NCBI RefSeq assembly: GCF_003755185.1
Contig: NZ_RKIC01000011.1
Location: 1 to 64,000, forward strand
Direction: 5' to 3'
DNA: 64,000 bases
DNA from: Frigoribacterium sp. PhB24
Lineage (GTDB): Bacteria > Actinomycetota > Actinomycetes > Actinomycetales > Microbacteriaceae
In this document: positions 8,283 through 19,530 of the stretch, one piece after another
Numbering within the stretch: position 1 is the stretch's first letter
How the letters are laid out: the number at the start of each line of letters is the position of its first letter
Notes under the pieces: model-generated
Told to the model about the DNA's origin: nothing
The model's input: the letters and a program-made list of their open reading frames with translations, nothing else
The model's database searches: none
Made by a program: the position numbers and the translations under genes

Positions 8283-9452
8283 TCAGCCGACGCTGAGCTG
8301 CTCGAGCACGAAGTCCGCGATGACGCGCTGCCCGGCGTCGTTCGGGTGGACGCCGTCGGCGGAGAGCAGAGAGACGACCCCGTCGTCCGGCAGGGCGTCG
8401 GCGAGGTCGACGTAGGCACTGCCGGTCTCGTCCGCGAGGCGCCGGACGACCGCGTCGTAGTCGCCGGCGTCCGCGGCGAGCCCCTGCGTGAGGTTGGTGC
8501 CGGGCACGAACTCGCCCATGAGGAGGATCGATGGCGGGTCGTCGAGGCTCTGCAGCCCGTCGATCAGGGTGCGGTAGTCGTCCTCGAACTCGGCCGGCGT
8601 CCGGGTGAAGGCGTCGTTGGCACCGAGCGTGATCGTGACGAGATCGGGCTTCGTCGCGGCGATCGAGTCGAGGAACCCGGGCAGGTCGGCCGTGAAGGTG
8701 CGGGCCGTGGCGCCCGAACGGGACGAGTCGAAGAGCGAGATGCCGCGGTCGCGATCACCGTCGAAGGCGGTGAGGCCTTCGATGTCGACCGGCGTGTGGG
8801 CGTGGATCGTCACGGTGTGGGCGCCGGCCTCGAGCCCGGAGACCGAGGTGATGCCGCTGGTAGCCATCGAGTCACGGGTGTCGACGTCGACCGCGTCGCC
8901 GTCGTCGACGACGTAGCTGAAGGTGCCGCCGCCGCTCGACCACCAGAGGTCGAGGTCGGTGCCGGTGAACGGGTACGTCGTGGTCGCGCCCGCGCCGAGG
9001 GTGACCGAGCGGTAGCCGAGGTCGGCGGTGCGGGACGAGGCCGACACCGACCCCTCGTTGCCCGTGGCCCAGCGCGCCCAGGTCGACGCGGGGGGAGCGA
9101 CGGCGAAGGCGGCCGGCCGGTAGCCGACCCCGCCCGGCACGTCGTCGGTCGGGTAGCGCTCGCGCAGGCCGTCGAGGGTCAGGTCGATCCAGCGGGAGTC
9201 CACGGTCGAGGCGCCCATGCCCTCGGGGATCGAGTCGCCGACGGCGACCCAGCGGGCCGGGTAGTCGTCGCGGTCGTCGAGGGCTTGCGCCCAGTCGGCG
9301 AGCTCCGAGGAGGCGCGGGCCGGCTGGGCCGACGAGGTCCCGCTCGCGGAGGCGCCGCCCGTGGGCTCGCTCGGTCCGGTCGGGTTCGCCGTGCAGCCCG
9401 TGAGCAGGGCGAGGGCAGCGGCGACCGCGACCATTCGGGTGGTACGGGTCAT
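8283..9452 (-). CDS. SGNH/GDSL hydrolase lipoprotein
   Basis: The 389-aa precursor has a lipobox LTGC (Cys20) and a low-complexity linker that includes an AGGAGGCGCGG copy (9308-9317). The hydrolase core has block I AVGDSIPEG with nucleophile Ser74, an ITLGANDAF block, and the terminal DGVHPNDAG with Asp366 and His369, the catalytic pair. Between them lies a beta-rich insert of about 120 residues, as in two-domain carbohydrate esterases. It is anchored outside the membrane and probably removes acyl groups from glycans or lipids. TACCGT seven bases before the ATG at 9452 suggests leaderless expression. Confidence 0.85.
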   Translation of the reverse strand: MTRTTRMVAVAAALALLTGCTANPTGPSEPTGGASASGTSSAQPARASSELADWAQALDDRDDYPARWVAVGDSIPEGMGASTVDSRWIDLTLDGLRERYPTDDVPGGVGYRPAAFAVAPPASTWARWATGNEGSVSASSRTADLGYRSVTLGAGATTTYPFTGTDLDLWWSSGGGTFSYVVDDGDAVDVDTRDSMATSGITSVSGLEAGAHTVTIHAHTPVDIEGLTAFDGDRDRGISLFDSSRSGATARTFTADLPGFLDSIAATKPDLVTITLGANDAFTRTPAEFEDDYRTLIDGLQSLDDPPSILLMGEFVPGTNLTQGLAADAGDYDAVVRRLADETGSAYVDLADALPDDGVVSLLSADGVHPNDAGQRVIADFVLEQLSVG

Positions 9453-9510
9453 GGAGACGACGGTAGTCGTGGCGCGGGGGAGTCGTTCACCGGCCGCGGC
9501 GTCGGCACGC

Positions 9511-11202
9511 TCACGACTCGGTGACGGTACCGCTCTCGACGCGCCAGTGGCGGTCGAGCCGGACCGTCTCGAGCATCCGTCGATCGTGGGTGACGAGCAG
9601 CAGCGTCCCGTCGTACGACTCGAGGGCCTGCTCGAGCTGCTCGATGGCGGCGAGGTCGAGGTGGTTCGTGGGTTCGTCGAGCACGAGCACGTTGACACCA
9701 CGGGCCTGCAACAGGGCGAGGCCGGCACGGGTGCGCTCGCCGGGCGAGAGCTCGTCGACCGGCCGCGAGACGTGGTCGGCCTTGAGCCCGAACTTGGCGA
9801 GCAACGTGCGCACCTCGGCCTGGGGCCAGTCGGGCACGAGCGCCTCGAACGCGTCGGCCAACGGCACGTCGCCGGCGAGGAGCGCGCGGGCCTGGTCGAT
9901 CTCACCGACGGCGATGCTGGCTCCGCGACTCGCGCCTCCTTCGCTCGGGGCCTGGCGGCCGAGCAGGCCGCGCAGCAGGGTCGACTTGCCGGCGCCGTTC
10001 GGGCCGGTGATGCCGATGCGGTCGCCGCCGTCCACCTGCAGCGAGACCGGGCCGAGCACGAACTCGCCCGTGGCGGGGTCGCCCTGGCGGAACACCGCGC
10101 CGCTGAGGGTCGAGACGACCGCGCTCGACCGGGCGGCCGAGCCGATGGTGAACTCGAGCTGCCATTCTTTGCGGGGTTCGTCGACCTCGTCGAGGCGGGC
10201 GATGCGGCTCTCCATCTGGCGGACCTTCTGGGCCTGCTTCTCACTCGACTCGGCCGATGCCTTGCGGCGGATCTTGTCGTTGTCGGGCGCCTTCTTCATG
10301 GCGTTGCGGACGCCCTGGCTCGACCACTCGCGCTGCGTCCGGGCCCGGCCGACGAGGTCGGCCTTCTTATCGGCGAACTCGTCGTAGGCCTCACGGGCGT
10401 GACGGCGGGCCGTCTCGCGCTCGTCCAGGTAGGCGTCGTAGCCACCACCGAAGACGCGGTTCGACGACTGCGCGAGGTCGAGTTCGAGCACCTTGGTGAC
10501 GCACCGCGCCAGGAACTCCCGGTCGTGGCTGACGAGGACGATGCCGCCCCGCTGGCCCAGCACGAAACGCTCGAGTCGTTCGAGGCCGTCGAGGTCGAGG
10601 TCGTTGGTGGGTTCGTCGAGCAGGGCGATGTCGAAGCGGCTGAGCAGCAGGGCGGCGAGGCCGACGCGGGCGGCCTGGCCCCCGCTGAGGCCGGTCATGG
10701 GGCTGTCGGGGCCGACGGCTCCGTCGCCGTCACGGTCGAGGCCGAGGTCGGCGAGCACCTGCGGCAGACGGTCGTCGAGGTCGGCGGCGCCGCTGGCGAG
10801 CCACCGGTCGAGGGCGGTCGAGTAGACGTCGGCCGGGTCGAGGCCGTCGGGGCGCGGGGCCGGGTCGGGGTCGCCGAGGGCCGCGGCGGCCGCGTCCATC
10901 TCGGCGGTGGCCTGCGTGCTGCCGGTGCGGCGACCGATGTAGTCGGCGACGGTCTCGCCGGGCACGCGCTCGTGCTCCTGCGGCAGCCAGCCGACGAAGG
11001 CGTCGCCGGGGTTGAGCGTGATCGTGCCGGCCTGCGGCTCGTCGACGCCCGCGAGGAGGCGCAGCAACGTCGACTTGCCGGCCCCGTTCACGCCCACCAC
11101 GCCCACGACGTCGCCCGGGGCGACGGTCAGGTCGAGGTCGTCGAAGAGGGTGCGGTGCCCGTGGCCGCCGGCCAGGCCCTTGGCCACGAGTGAAGCGCTC
11201 AT
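9511..11202 (-). CDS. ABC-F family ATPase
   Basis: The 563-aa cytoplasmic protein has two nucleotide-binding domains and no membrane segments, the ABC-F layout. Walker A GVNGAGKS (residues 37-44) and GPNGAGKS, signatures LSGGQ and LSPGER, Walker B LLDEPTNDLD and VLDEPTNHLD are all present, with the charged helical linker between domains. ABC-F proteins bind the ribosomal E site and either assist translation or protect from antibiotics; which applies here cannot be read. The second domain carries an AGGAGGCGCG copy (9931-9940, - strand) in a surface loop GGASRG. The ATG at 11202 fits the family start. Confidence 0.9.
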   Translation of the reverse strand: MSASLVAKGLAGGHGHRTLFDDLDLTVAPGDVVGVVGVNGAGKSTLLRLLAGVDEPQAGTITLNPGDAFVGWLPQEHERVPGETVADYIGRRTGSTQATAEMDAAAAALGDPDPAPRPDGLDPADVYSTALDRWLASGAADLDDRLPQVLADLGLDRDGDGAVGPDSPMTGLSGGQAARVGLAALLLSRFDIALLDEPTNDLDLDGLERLERFVLGQRGGIVLVSHDREFLARCVTKVLELDLAQSSNRVFGGGYDAYLDERETARRHAREAYDEFADKKADLVGRARTQREWSSQGVRNAMKKAPDNDKIRRKASAESSEKQAQKVRQMESRIARLDEVDEPRKEWQLEFTIGSAARSSAVVSTLSGAVFRQGDPATGEFVLGPVSLQVDGGDRIGITGPNGAGKSTLLRGLLGRQAPSEGGASRGASIAVGEIDQARALLAGDVPLADAFEALVPDWPQAEVRTLLAKFGLKADHVSRPVDELSPGERTRAGLALLQARGVNVLVLDEPTNHLDLAAIEQLEQALESYDGTLLLVTHDRRMLETVRLDRHWRVESGTVTES

Positions 11203-11222
11203 CCGGCCATTCTCGCGCACCG

Positions 11223-11232
11223 AGGAGGCGCG
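11223..11232 (+). repeat. AGGAGGCGCGG word, intergenic
   Basis: A single + copy just upstream of the ABC-F gene on the opposite strand, followed by G. It is too far from the PspC start at 11333 to be its ribosome site. Confidence 0.9.
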
Positions 11233-11332
11233 GCGCGGGTGGCGTGGGCGGGCGGGCGCGGGTGGGGTCGCCGGACGGGGACCGGGCGGCGGCGGCGGGC
11301 ACCCTCCAGGCGAGGCTGGCATGCTCGGAGGC

Positions 11333-11518
11333 ATGGCCTCCCTCACTCGTCCCCGCCGCGGCAAGATCATCGCCGGAGTCTGCGCCGCCCTCGCGAACCG
11401 CTTCGGCATCAGCGCCTTCCTGGTACGGCTGATCTTCGTGCTGTCGATCATCCTTCCCGGCCCGCAGGTGCTCGTGTACCTCGTGCTCTGGGTCGTGTTC
11501 CCGAAAGAGAACCGCTAG
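11333..11518 (+). CDS. PspC domain protein
   Basis: A 61-aa protein that is essentially one PspC domain: RRGKIIAGVCAALANRFGIS, then a hydrophobic segment and LVLWVVFPKE. PspC proteins sit in the membrane and take part in envelope stress signalling. An alternative in-frame ATG at 11321 adds four residues. GGAGG directly abuts the chosen ATG, too close for normal use, and CATGCT seven bases upstream could be a -10, so the start is uncertain. Confidence 0.75.
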   Translation: MASLTRPRRGKIIAGVCAALANRFGISAFLVRLIFVLSIILPGPQVLVYLVLWVVFPKENR

Positions 11519-11546
11519 GCCGGGTCGCGGGTCGCGGGTCGCCGGG

Positions 11547-12023
11547 TCAGCCCTTGGGCAGGGACCGCAGCAGCGCCTCCTGCAGGTAGCCCAGCCAGTC
11601 GAACACGTGCCCCATCGCCTGCAGTTGCGTGTCGTCGCTCGTGGGGACGCCGTCACCCGTGACCCCGAGTCGCTCGCCGAGGGTGAGTCGCAGGTCGTTC
11701 AGGGTGCGCAGCCACGACTGCTGTGCCGCACGGTCGAGCGTCGTGCCCGGTTCGCCCAGCACCGCCAGCACCGCTCGGCCGTTCTCGACCTTGCGCCGGG
11801 TCAGGTCGTCGGCCGTGAACCGGCGGAACTCGGCGGCCGCCTCGGCGTCGTCACGGTACGCCGCAGGCAGGAGGCGCGCCAGGGCCGGATCGCCCTCGTC
11901 CCCGTTCTCGAGCAGCGACACCAGTTGCCCGACCAGGTCGGTCAGCAGCCCGCGCTCGTCGGCGTCGAGCCGCACGCGGATCTCGTCGCCGCCCCGCGGA
12001 CGGACGAACGGCACGAGCGTCAC
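11547..12023 (-). CDS. DUF2017 family protein
   Basis: The 158-aa product matches the DUF2017 proteins found next to clpS in Actinobacteria. It is mostly helical, with conserved stretches LLTDLVGQLVSLL, LLPAAYRDD and WLRTLNDLRLTLGERLG. The GTG start overlaps the clpS stop (GTGA), so the pair is translationally coupled, pointing to a role linked to ClpS-directed proteolysis, though none is known. One AGGAGGCGCG copy lies inside (11869-11878). Confidence 0.85.
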   Translation of the reverse strand: MTLVPFVRPRGGDEIRVRLDADERGLLTDLVGQLVSLLENGDEGDPALARLLPAAYRDDAEAAAEFRRFTADDLTRRKVENGRAVLAVLGEPGTTLDRAAQQSWLRTLNDLRLTLGERLGVTGDGVPTSDDTQLQAMGHVFDWLGYLQEALLRSLPKG

Positions 12024-12325
12024 GCCTCGTCCTCTTTCGAGAGGGTCGCCCAGAGGCCGTAGTCGTGCATGGCCTCGACGTGGCGCTCCATCTCTTCGCG
12101 GTTGCCCGTCGCGACGACCGCGCGGCCCTCGGTGTGCACGCGCATCATCAGGCGCTTCGCCTCGGCCCGCCCGAAGCCGAAGTAGCTCTCGAAGACGTGG
12201 GTGACGTACGTCATCAGGTTGACCGGGTCGTCCCAGACCAGCGTCACCCAGGGGGTGTCGGGCGAGGTCAGGAGGCGCGGGTCGGCCTCCGTTCCCGTGC
12301 GGGTGTCGTCGAGGGTGAGGCTCAC
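12020..12325 (-). CDS. clpS: ATP-dependent Clp protease adaptor ClpS
   Basis: A 101-aa adaptor that delivers N-end-rule substrates to ClpC/ClpA. The substrate-binding region [20 protein letters not shown] with the DPVN motif is intact, as is the helix [20 protein letters not shown]. The GTG at 12325 is the only reasonable start. The poorly conserved N terminus contains an AGGAGGCGCGG copy (12270-12279). It is first in a two-gene operon with DUF2017. Confidence 0.92.
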   Translation of the reverse strand: MSLTLDDTRTGTEADPRLLTSPDTPWVTLVWDDPVNLMTYVTHVFESYFGFGRAEAKRLMMRVHTEGRAVVATGNREEMERHVEAMHDYGLWATLSKEDEA

Positions 12326-12346
12326 CCGTCCAGGGTGTCACACGGC

Positions 12347-12375
12347 TTCCGACAGTGAGCCCCGGTTGTTATGCT
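12347..12375 (+). promoter_or_regulatory. Candidate glyA promoter
   Basis: TTCCGA (12347-12352), 17 bases, TATGCT (12370-12375). This predicts a leader of about 115 bases before glyA, which holds a small GTGGCC/GGCCAC stem. I cannot match the leader to a known riboswitch. Confidence 0.5.
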
Positions 12376-12496
12376 GGGCCGGTCGCGACTGGCGTTCAGA
12401 TGGTCACCATCGGGGAGCGACTGACACACGTGCGTGGCCGTACGCCTGGGCCACGACATCCGACCTCCGTCCGTCCCGTGTGCCAAGGAGTCCTCC

Positions 12497-13822
12497 GTGA
12501 CCATCTCCGACCAGACCAGCGCCCAGACCTCCGGCTCGACCGCCGCCGGCTCGACCGACCGCCAGCCGTCGACCTTCAACCAGCCGCTCTCGGTCGTCGA
12601 CCCCGAGATCGCGGCCGTCCTCGAGCAAGAGCTCGGCCGTCAGCGCGACTACCTCGAGATGATCGCGTCCGAGAACTTCGTGCCGCGGGCCGTGCTCGAG
12701 TCGCAGGGCTCGGTGCTCACCAACAAGTACGCCGAGGGCTACCCCGGGCGTCGGTACTACGGCGGCTGCGAGTTCGTCGACGTCGCCGAGAACCTCGCCA
12801 TCGACCGTGCCAAGTCGCTGTTCGGCGCCGAGTTCGCCAACGTGCAGCCGCACTCGGGCGCCCAGGCGAACGCCGCCGTGCTCGCCGCGATCGCCGACAT
12901 CGGCGACACCATCCTCGGTCTCGAGTTGTCGCACGGCGGTCACCTGACCCACGGCATGAAGCTCAACTTCTCGGGCAAGATGTACAAGGCCGTGGCCTAC
13001 GAGGTCGACCCCGAGACCTACCTGATCGACATGGACGTCGTCCGTCGCCAGGCGATCGAGCACCAGCCCAAGGTCATCATCGCCGGCTGGTCGGCCTACC
13101 CGCGTCAGCTCGACTTCGCGGCGTTCCGCGCCATCGCCGACGAGGTGGGCGCCTATCTCTGGGTCGACATGGCGCACTTCGCCGGCCTCGTCGCCGCCGG
13201 TCTGCACCCGTCGCCCCTGCCCCACGCGCACGTCGTCTCGTCGACCGTGCACAAGACCCTCGCGGGCCCCCGCTCGGGCGTGATCCTCTCGAACCACGAG
13301 CCGCTGTTCAAGAAGCTGAACTCGGCCGTGTTCCCCGGCCAGCAGGGCGGCCCGCTGATGCACGTCATCGCGGCCAAGGCGACGGCGTTCAAGCTCGCCG
13401 CGGAGCCCGAGTTCAAGGACCGTCAAGAGCGTACCATCCGCGGCGCCCAGGCCCTCGCCGCCCGCCTCACGGCCGACGACGCGAAGGCCGCCGGAGTCGA
13501 CGTGCTCACCGGGGGCACCGACGTGCACCTGGTGCTCGTCGACCTGCGTGCCAGCGAGGTCGACGGCAAGCAGGCCGAGAACCTGCTGCACGACGTCGGC
13601 ATCACGGTGAACCGCAACTCGGTGCCGTGGGACCCTCGTCCGCCCATGGTCACCTCGGGCGTTCGCATCGGCACGTCGGCGCTCGCCACCCGTGGTTTCT
13701 CGGACGACGAGTTCGCCGAGGTCGCCGACATCATCGCGCTCACGCTGATGCCGTCGCCCGACATCGAGGCCCTCGCGGCCCGCGTCAAGGCGCTGACCGA
13801 CGCGTTCCCGCTCTACGCGTGA
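12497..13822 (+). CDS. glyA: Serine hydroxymethyltransferase
   Basis: The 441-aa PLP enzyme converts serine and tetrahydrofolate into glycine and 5,10-methylene-THF. Landmarks: [32 protein letters not shown], and the PLP lysine Lys253 in [14 protein letters not shown]. Length is normal except for about 25 extra N-terminal residues of low complexity. The GTG at 12497 has AAGGAG six bases upstream. Its stop overlaps the start of folD (GTGA), pairing the two consecutive steps of one-carbon metabolism. Confidence 0.95.
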   Translation: MTISDQTSAQTSGSTAAGSTDRQPSTFNQPLSVVDPEIAAVLEQELGRQRDYLEMIASENFVPRAVLESQGSVLTNKYAEGYPGRRYYGGCEFVDVAENLAIDRAKSLFGAEFANVQPHSGAQANAAVLAAIADIGDTILGLELSHGGHLTHGMKLNFSGKMYKAVAYEVDPETYLIDMDVVRRQAIEHQPKVIIAGWSAYPRQLDFAAFRAIADEVGAYLWVDMAHFAGLVAAGLHPSPLPHAHVVSSTVHKTLAGPRSGVILSNHEPLFKKLNSAVFPGQQGGPLMHVIAAKATAFKLAAEPEFKDRQERTIRGAQALAARLTADDAKAAGVDVLTGGTDVHLVLVDLRASEVDGKQAENLLHDVGITVNRNSVPWDPRPPMVTSGVRIGTSALATRGFSDDEFAEVADIIALTLMPSPDIEALAARVKALTDAFPLYA

Positions 13823-14820
13823 GCGCTGACGTCACGGCCGGCACTCCGGCGGGCGTCGAGCGTTCGTCGGGCGTCCCCGGCGGGGCGTCGTCCGGAGGCG
13901 CGGTGCGCGTCGAGCGCACCCATTTCGTCCCCGGCGACGACTCGTCCGCGGTGAAGATCGACGGCACGGCCCTGGCCGCCGCCGTCAAGGACGACCTGCG
14001 CCTCCGGGTGGACGCCCTCAAGGCCCGCGGCATCGCCCCGGGGCTCGGCACGATCCTGGTCGGGGCGAACCCCGGCTCGTTGTCGTACGTCGCGGGCAAG
14101 CATCGTGACTGCGCCGAGGTCGGCATCGAGTCGATCCGCATCGACCTGCCCGACACGGCGTCCGAGGCCGAGATCCGTCGGGCGATCGAGACGATGAACG
14201 CCGACCCCGCGGTCACGGCGTTCATCATCCAGCTGCCGTTGCCCGCCGGGATCGACCCCACGGCGATGCTCGAGCTGATGGACCCGGCCAAGGACGCCGA
14301 CGGCCTGCACCCGGTCAACCTCGGCGAGCTCGTCCTCGCGGTGCCCGGCGGCAAGGGCTCGATCGACACGCCCCTGCCGTGCACGCCCCGTGGCATCGTC
14401 GAGATGCTGCACGCCTACGACATCCCGATCGCGGGCACACACGTCACGATCATCGGGCAGGGTCTGACCGTCGGACGCCCCCTCGGGTTGCTGCTGACGC
14501 GGCTCGAGGCGACGGCGACGCTGACGCATTCGCGCACGGTCGACGTGGCCGCCGAGGTGCGTCGGGCCGACATCGTCGTGGCAGCCGCCGGCGTCGCGGG
14601 GCTGGTCAAGCCGGACTGGGTGAAGCCCGGAGCCGCCGTGATCGACGTCGGCATCACCCGCGTGCTGAACGGCGAGACGGGCAAGTACACGCTGCGCGGG
14701 GACGTCGACCCCGCGGTCGCCGCCGTCGCAGGCTTCCAGTCGCCCGTGCCGGGCGGGGTCGGGCCGATGACCCGGGCCATGCTGCTGAAGAACGTGGTCG
14801 AGGCCGCCGAGCGTCCCTGA
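13819..14820 (+). CDS. folD: Bifunctional methylene-THF dehydrogenase/cyclohydrolase
   Basis: FolD oxidises methylene-THF and hydrolyses it to 10-formyl-THF. Core motifs: catalytic Lys in [45 protein letters not shown] and [14 protein letters not shown]. From GTG 13819, which overlaps the glyA stop, the protein is 333 aa, about 40 longer than usual; a second GTG at 13951 would give 289 aa starting KIDGTALAA, the normal family start. The extra N terminus is low-complexity and holds a variant of the repeat word (CGGAGGCGCG). I annotate the coupled start but the internal one may be used. Confidence 0.9.
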   Translation: MSADVTAGTPAGVERSSGVPGGASSGGAVRVERTHFVPGDDSSAVKIDGTALAAAVKDDLRLRVDALKARGIAPGLGTILVGANPGSLSYVAGKHRDCAEVGIESIRIDLPDTASEAEIRRAIETMNADPAVTAFIIQLPLPAGIDPTAMLELMDPAKDADGLHPVNLGELVLAVPGGKGSIDTPLPCTPRGIVEMLHAYDIPIAGTHVTIIGQGLTVGRPLGLLLTRLEATATLTHSRTVDVAAEVRRADIVVAAAGVAGLVKPDWVKPGAAVIDVGITRVLNGETGKYTLRGDVDPAVAAVAGFQSPVPGGVGPMTRAMLLKNVVEAAERP

Positions 14821-14838
14821 CGCCCCCGCGTCACCCAC

Positions 14839-14903
14839 CACGCCAGAAGATGGGCACAGCGCCATGTTTTCTCCTGGTGCTGTGCCCATCTCGTGGTGCT
14901 GTG
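14839..14903 (+). repeat. 65-bp hairpin repeat, copy A
   Basis: It matches 15082-15146 at 64 of 65 bases. Arms 14848-14864 and 14875-14891 form a 17-bp stem with one mismatch around a T-rich loop. It follows folD and is likely a terminator. Confidence 0.85.
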
Positions 14904-14966
14904 GCGGTCTCGTGGTGCTGTGGCGGTCTCGTGGTGCTGTGCCCGTCTCGTGGTGGGGTGGCCATA
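14891..14966 (+). repeat. 19-bp tandem repeat, four units
   Basis: Units at 14891, 14910, 14929 and 14948 follow TCGTGGTGCTGTGGCGGTC with increasing divergence. The first overlaps the end of hairpin copy A, as if the end of the hairpin had been amplified. Confidence 0.8.
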
Positions 14967-15012
14967 CCCGTGGTCCTACGCCGGGGTCGTACCCTCGTCC
15001 CGCCATGAACTA

Positions 15013-15046
15013 AACACGCCGCCACGCAATGACGTGGCGGCGTGTT
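15013..15046. terminator. Perfect 14-bp hairpin between folD and galK
   Basis: Arms 15013-15026 and 15033-15046 pair without mismatch around CAATGA. It lies midway between the convergent folD and galK genes. Confidence 0.7.
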
Positions 15047-15081
15047 CACCTCGTGGCGGGCTGTGCTGTCGCGGCACCCAG

Positions 15082-15146
15082 CACGCCAGAAGATGGGCAC
15101 AGCGCCAGGTTTTCTCCTGGTGCTGTGCCCATCTCGTGGTGCTGTG
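15082..15146 (+). repeat. 65-bp hairpin repeat, copy B
   Basis: Second copy of 14839-14903, direct orientation, 243 bases away, ending about 40 bases beyond the galK stop. As a palindrome it can terminate galK on the - strand. Confidence 0.85.
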
Positions 15147-15184
15147 CCGTGCCGTGCCCGGGGCGGGCGCGGGTCAGCCCGGTG

Positions 15185-17490
<2,306 letters not shown>

Positions 17491-17500
17491 CGCGCCTCCT
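17491..17500 (-). promoter_or_regulatory. AGGAGGCGCG word acting as galT ribosome binding site
   Basis: AGGAGG perfectly complements the 16S rRNA 3' end and stands four bases before the galT ATG. It is one of only two repeat-word copies (with 63414) placed this way. Confidence 0.8.
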
Positions 17501-17535
17501 TCTGTTCGGGGCACTCGCGACCACGACTTGCAGTT

Positions 17536-17562
17536 GCGAAAGTACGTGAAAGCATACGAAAC
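17536..17562. promoter_or_regulatory. DeoR-type operator: three GAAA repeats at 10-bp spacing
   Basis: GAAA occurs at 17538, 17548 and 17558, each preceded by a C or T-containing dinucleotide, exactly one helical turn apart. This direct-repeat layout is typical of DeoR-family operators. On the - strand TATGCT (17556-17551) overlaps it and can serve as the galT -10, so binding would block galTK and probably the regulator itself. Confidence 0.7.
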
Positions 17563-17569
17563 TGGCCGG

Positions 17570-18436
17570 GTGAACGGCAACTCGACCCCGCCTCCGGTGC
17601 CGCGGCCCGCGCCGCTGCCGGGCGAGCGGCGTCGCGACCGCATCGCCGACCTCGTCGGGCGCCGCGGGTTCGTGCGGACGGCCGAGCTGGCGCGTGAGTT
17701 CCGGTTGTCCGAGGTGACGATCCGCACCGACCTCGAGAGCCTGGCGGCCGACGGCCTACTGTCCCGCGTGCACGGCGGTGCGCTGTCGGTCGACCGGCCC
17801 GCCGAGCGTCCGTTCGAAGAAGAGAGCTCGGTCTCGACCGAGGCCAAGCGCGCCATCGGGGTCGAGGCCGCCTCGCTCGTGCGTTCTGGTGACTGCGTCG
17901 TGCTCGACGTCGGGACGACGACCACGCAGATCGCTCTGGCCCTGCTCGAACGCCACGACCTCGAGGGGGTCGTGGTCGTGACGAACGGTCTCACCATCGC
18001 GCTGGCGCTCGAGCAGGCGGTGCCACGGTTCACGGTGATCGTGTCGGGTGGCACGCTCCGACCCCTGCAGCACTCGCTGGTCAACCCGTTGGCGACGAGC
18101 GTGTTCGCGAGCGTCACCGCCGACCTGGCGTTCATCGGCTGCACGGGCGTCCACGCGACGCACGGCGTCACGAACGTCAACCTGCCCGAGACCGACCTCA
18201 AGCGCCTCATGACCCAGACCGCACGCCGGTCGTACATCGTGGCCGACGGCAGCAAGCTCGGCGAGGCCCACCTGGGCGTCATCGGGCCGCTCGACACCTT
18301 CGAGGGCCTCGTCACGGCCGGCGCCGACGACGCACGCGTCGCCGAGCTGCGTCGGGCCGGCCTCGCCGTCGTGACCGCAGGAGGCGCGGGCGAGGTCGAC
18401 GCGCCTCCTCGCGACCCTGCCCCCTCGCGTCCCTGA
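17570..18436 (+). CDS. DeoR/GlpR family repressor of the galactose genes
   Basis: The 288-aa protein has a DeoR helix-turn-helix (ERRRDRIADLVGRRGFVRTAELAREF then EVTIRTDLESLAADGLLSRVHGGA) and a DeoRC sugar-phosphate sensor domain with LDVGTTTTQIA and VADGSKLGE. It is divergent from galT and next to an aldose epimerase, so galactose or galactose-phosphate is a sensible inducer (inference). The GTG at 17570 follows the operator; no clear ribosome site. The extreme C terminus holds an inverted pair of AGGAGGCGCG words (18379-18388, 18400-18409) coding for low-complexity residues. Confidence 0.85.
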   Translation: MNGNSTPPPVPRPAPLPGERRRDRIADLVGRRGFVRTAELAREFRLSEVTIRTDLESLAADGLLSRVHGGALSVDRPAERPFEEESSVSTEAKRAIGVEAASLVRSGDCVVLDVGTTTTQIALALLERHDLEGVVVVTNGLTIALALEQAVPRFTVIVSGGTLRPLQHSLVNPLATSVFASVTADLAFIGCTGVHATHGVTNVNLPETDLKRLMTQTARRSYIVADGSKLGEAHLGVIGPLDTFEGLVTAGADDARVAELRRAGLAVVTAGGAGEVDAPPRDPAPSRP

Positions 18437-18509
18437 GCGCTCGGCTCCCGACCACCGGGGCCGCACGAGATCCCGGACGCAACCGGCACCCGAGAGCGAG
18501 ACTGGAACG

Positions 18510-19451
18510 ATGACGACGAGCAACCCGACCGGAGAACAGTACGACCTCACCCTCGAGCACGAGGGGCGCCGCGTGACGGGTGTCGTCACGCAGGTGGCGG
18601 CAGGCATCCGGGCGCTGGCCGTCGACGGCGTCGCCCTGACCGAGACCTTCGGCGCCGACGAGGCCCCGCCCTCGGCGTGCGGCATCACGCTCGTGCCCTG
18701 GCCGAACCGCGTCGCCGGGGGCCGGTGGACGCTCGACGGGCGCGAGCAGCAGCTCGACCTCACCGAGCCGGCCAAGGGCAACGCCAGCCATGGGCTGCTG
18801 CGCTACACGGCCTACCGGGTGGTCGACCGCGAGCCGCACGCCGTGACGCTCGGGGCGACGGTGTTCCCGCAGCACGGGTACCCGTTCCAGCTCGACACGA
18901 CCGTGCGGCACGAACTCGTCGCCGACGGAATGGTCGTCACGCACACGGTCACGAACGTCGGCCCCGACCGCGCGCCCTTCGCCGTCGGGTCGCACCCGTT
19001 CCTCCGGGTGGGCGACCACGATCCGGCGACGCTGACCGTCACGCTCGCGGCGTCGACCCGGTACGAGACGGACGAGGCCAGCATCCCGGTCGGCACGTCG
19101 CCGGTGGCCGGTACCGCCTTCGACCTCTCGCACGGACTGCGCCTGGGCGACCTCGACCTCGACACGGGGTACCGCGACGTCGCGCCCGACGCCGACGGCA
19201 TCCGCACGACGACGCTCACGGCGCCCGACGGCTCGGCGACCGAGCTCTGGCAAGATCCGTCGTTCGAGTACGTGCAGGTGTTCACACCCCGCAACTTCCC
19301 TCGCGACGGGGTGACGGGGCTGGCGGTGGCAGCGGAGCCGATGACCGCACCGGCCAACGCGTTGGCCTCGGGGGAGGGCCTGCGCTGGCTCGACGCGGGT
19401 GAGTCCTGGACGGGGCGCTGGGGCGTGCGGTACCGGGCGGTGACCGCGTAG
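18510..19451 (+). CDS. Aldose 1-epimerase family protein
   Basis: The 313-aa protein has the mutarotase fold: LVPWPNRVAGGRW, the histidine in NASHGLLRYTAYRV, VGSHPFLRVGD and FTPRNFPRDGVTGLAVAAEPMT. It interconverts alpha and beta anomers of galactose or another hexose, supplying galactokinase with the alpha form. It follows the DeoR gene by 73 bases and likely shares its transcript. It belongs to the broader epimerase family rather than classical GalM, so other substrates are possible. Confidence 0.88.
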   Translation: MTTSNPTGEQYDLTLEHEGRRVTGVVTQVAAGIRALAVDGVALTETFGADEAPPSACGITLVPWPNRVAGGRWTLDGREQQLDLTEPAKGNASHGLLRYTAYRVVDREPHAVTLGATVFPQHGYPFQLDTTVRHELVADGMVVTHTVTNVGPDRAPFAVGSHPFLRVGDHDPATLTVTLAASTRYETDEASIPVGTSPVAGTAFDLSHGLRLGDLDLDTGYRDVAPDADGIRTTTLTAPDGSATELWQDPSFEYVQVFTPRNFPRDGVTGLAVAAEPMTAPANALASGEGLRWLDAGESWTGRWGVRYRAVTA

Positions 19452-19530
19452 CGACCGTCGTCGTCGACGCGCCTCGCGGGGGTCGTTGTCCAGAATGCGC
19501 GACCCTGGGAGCCTCGCGTCGCCACGCGCG

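Noticed and set aside
12376-12496. A folate or glycine riboswitch in the glyA leader
   Set aside because: I could not find a conserved aptamer core; only one short stem is visible.
14891-14966. A CRISPR array
   Set aside because: The 19-bp units are directly adjacent with no spacers, and there are no cas genes in the window.
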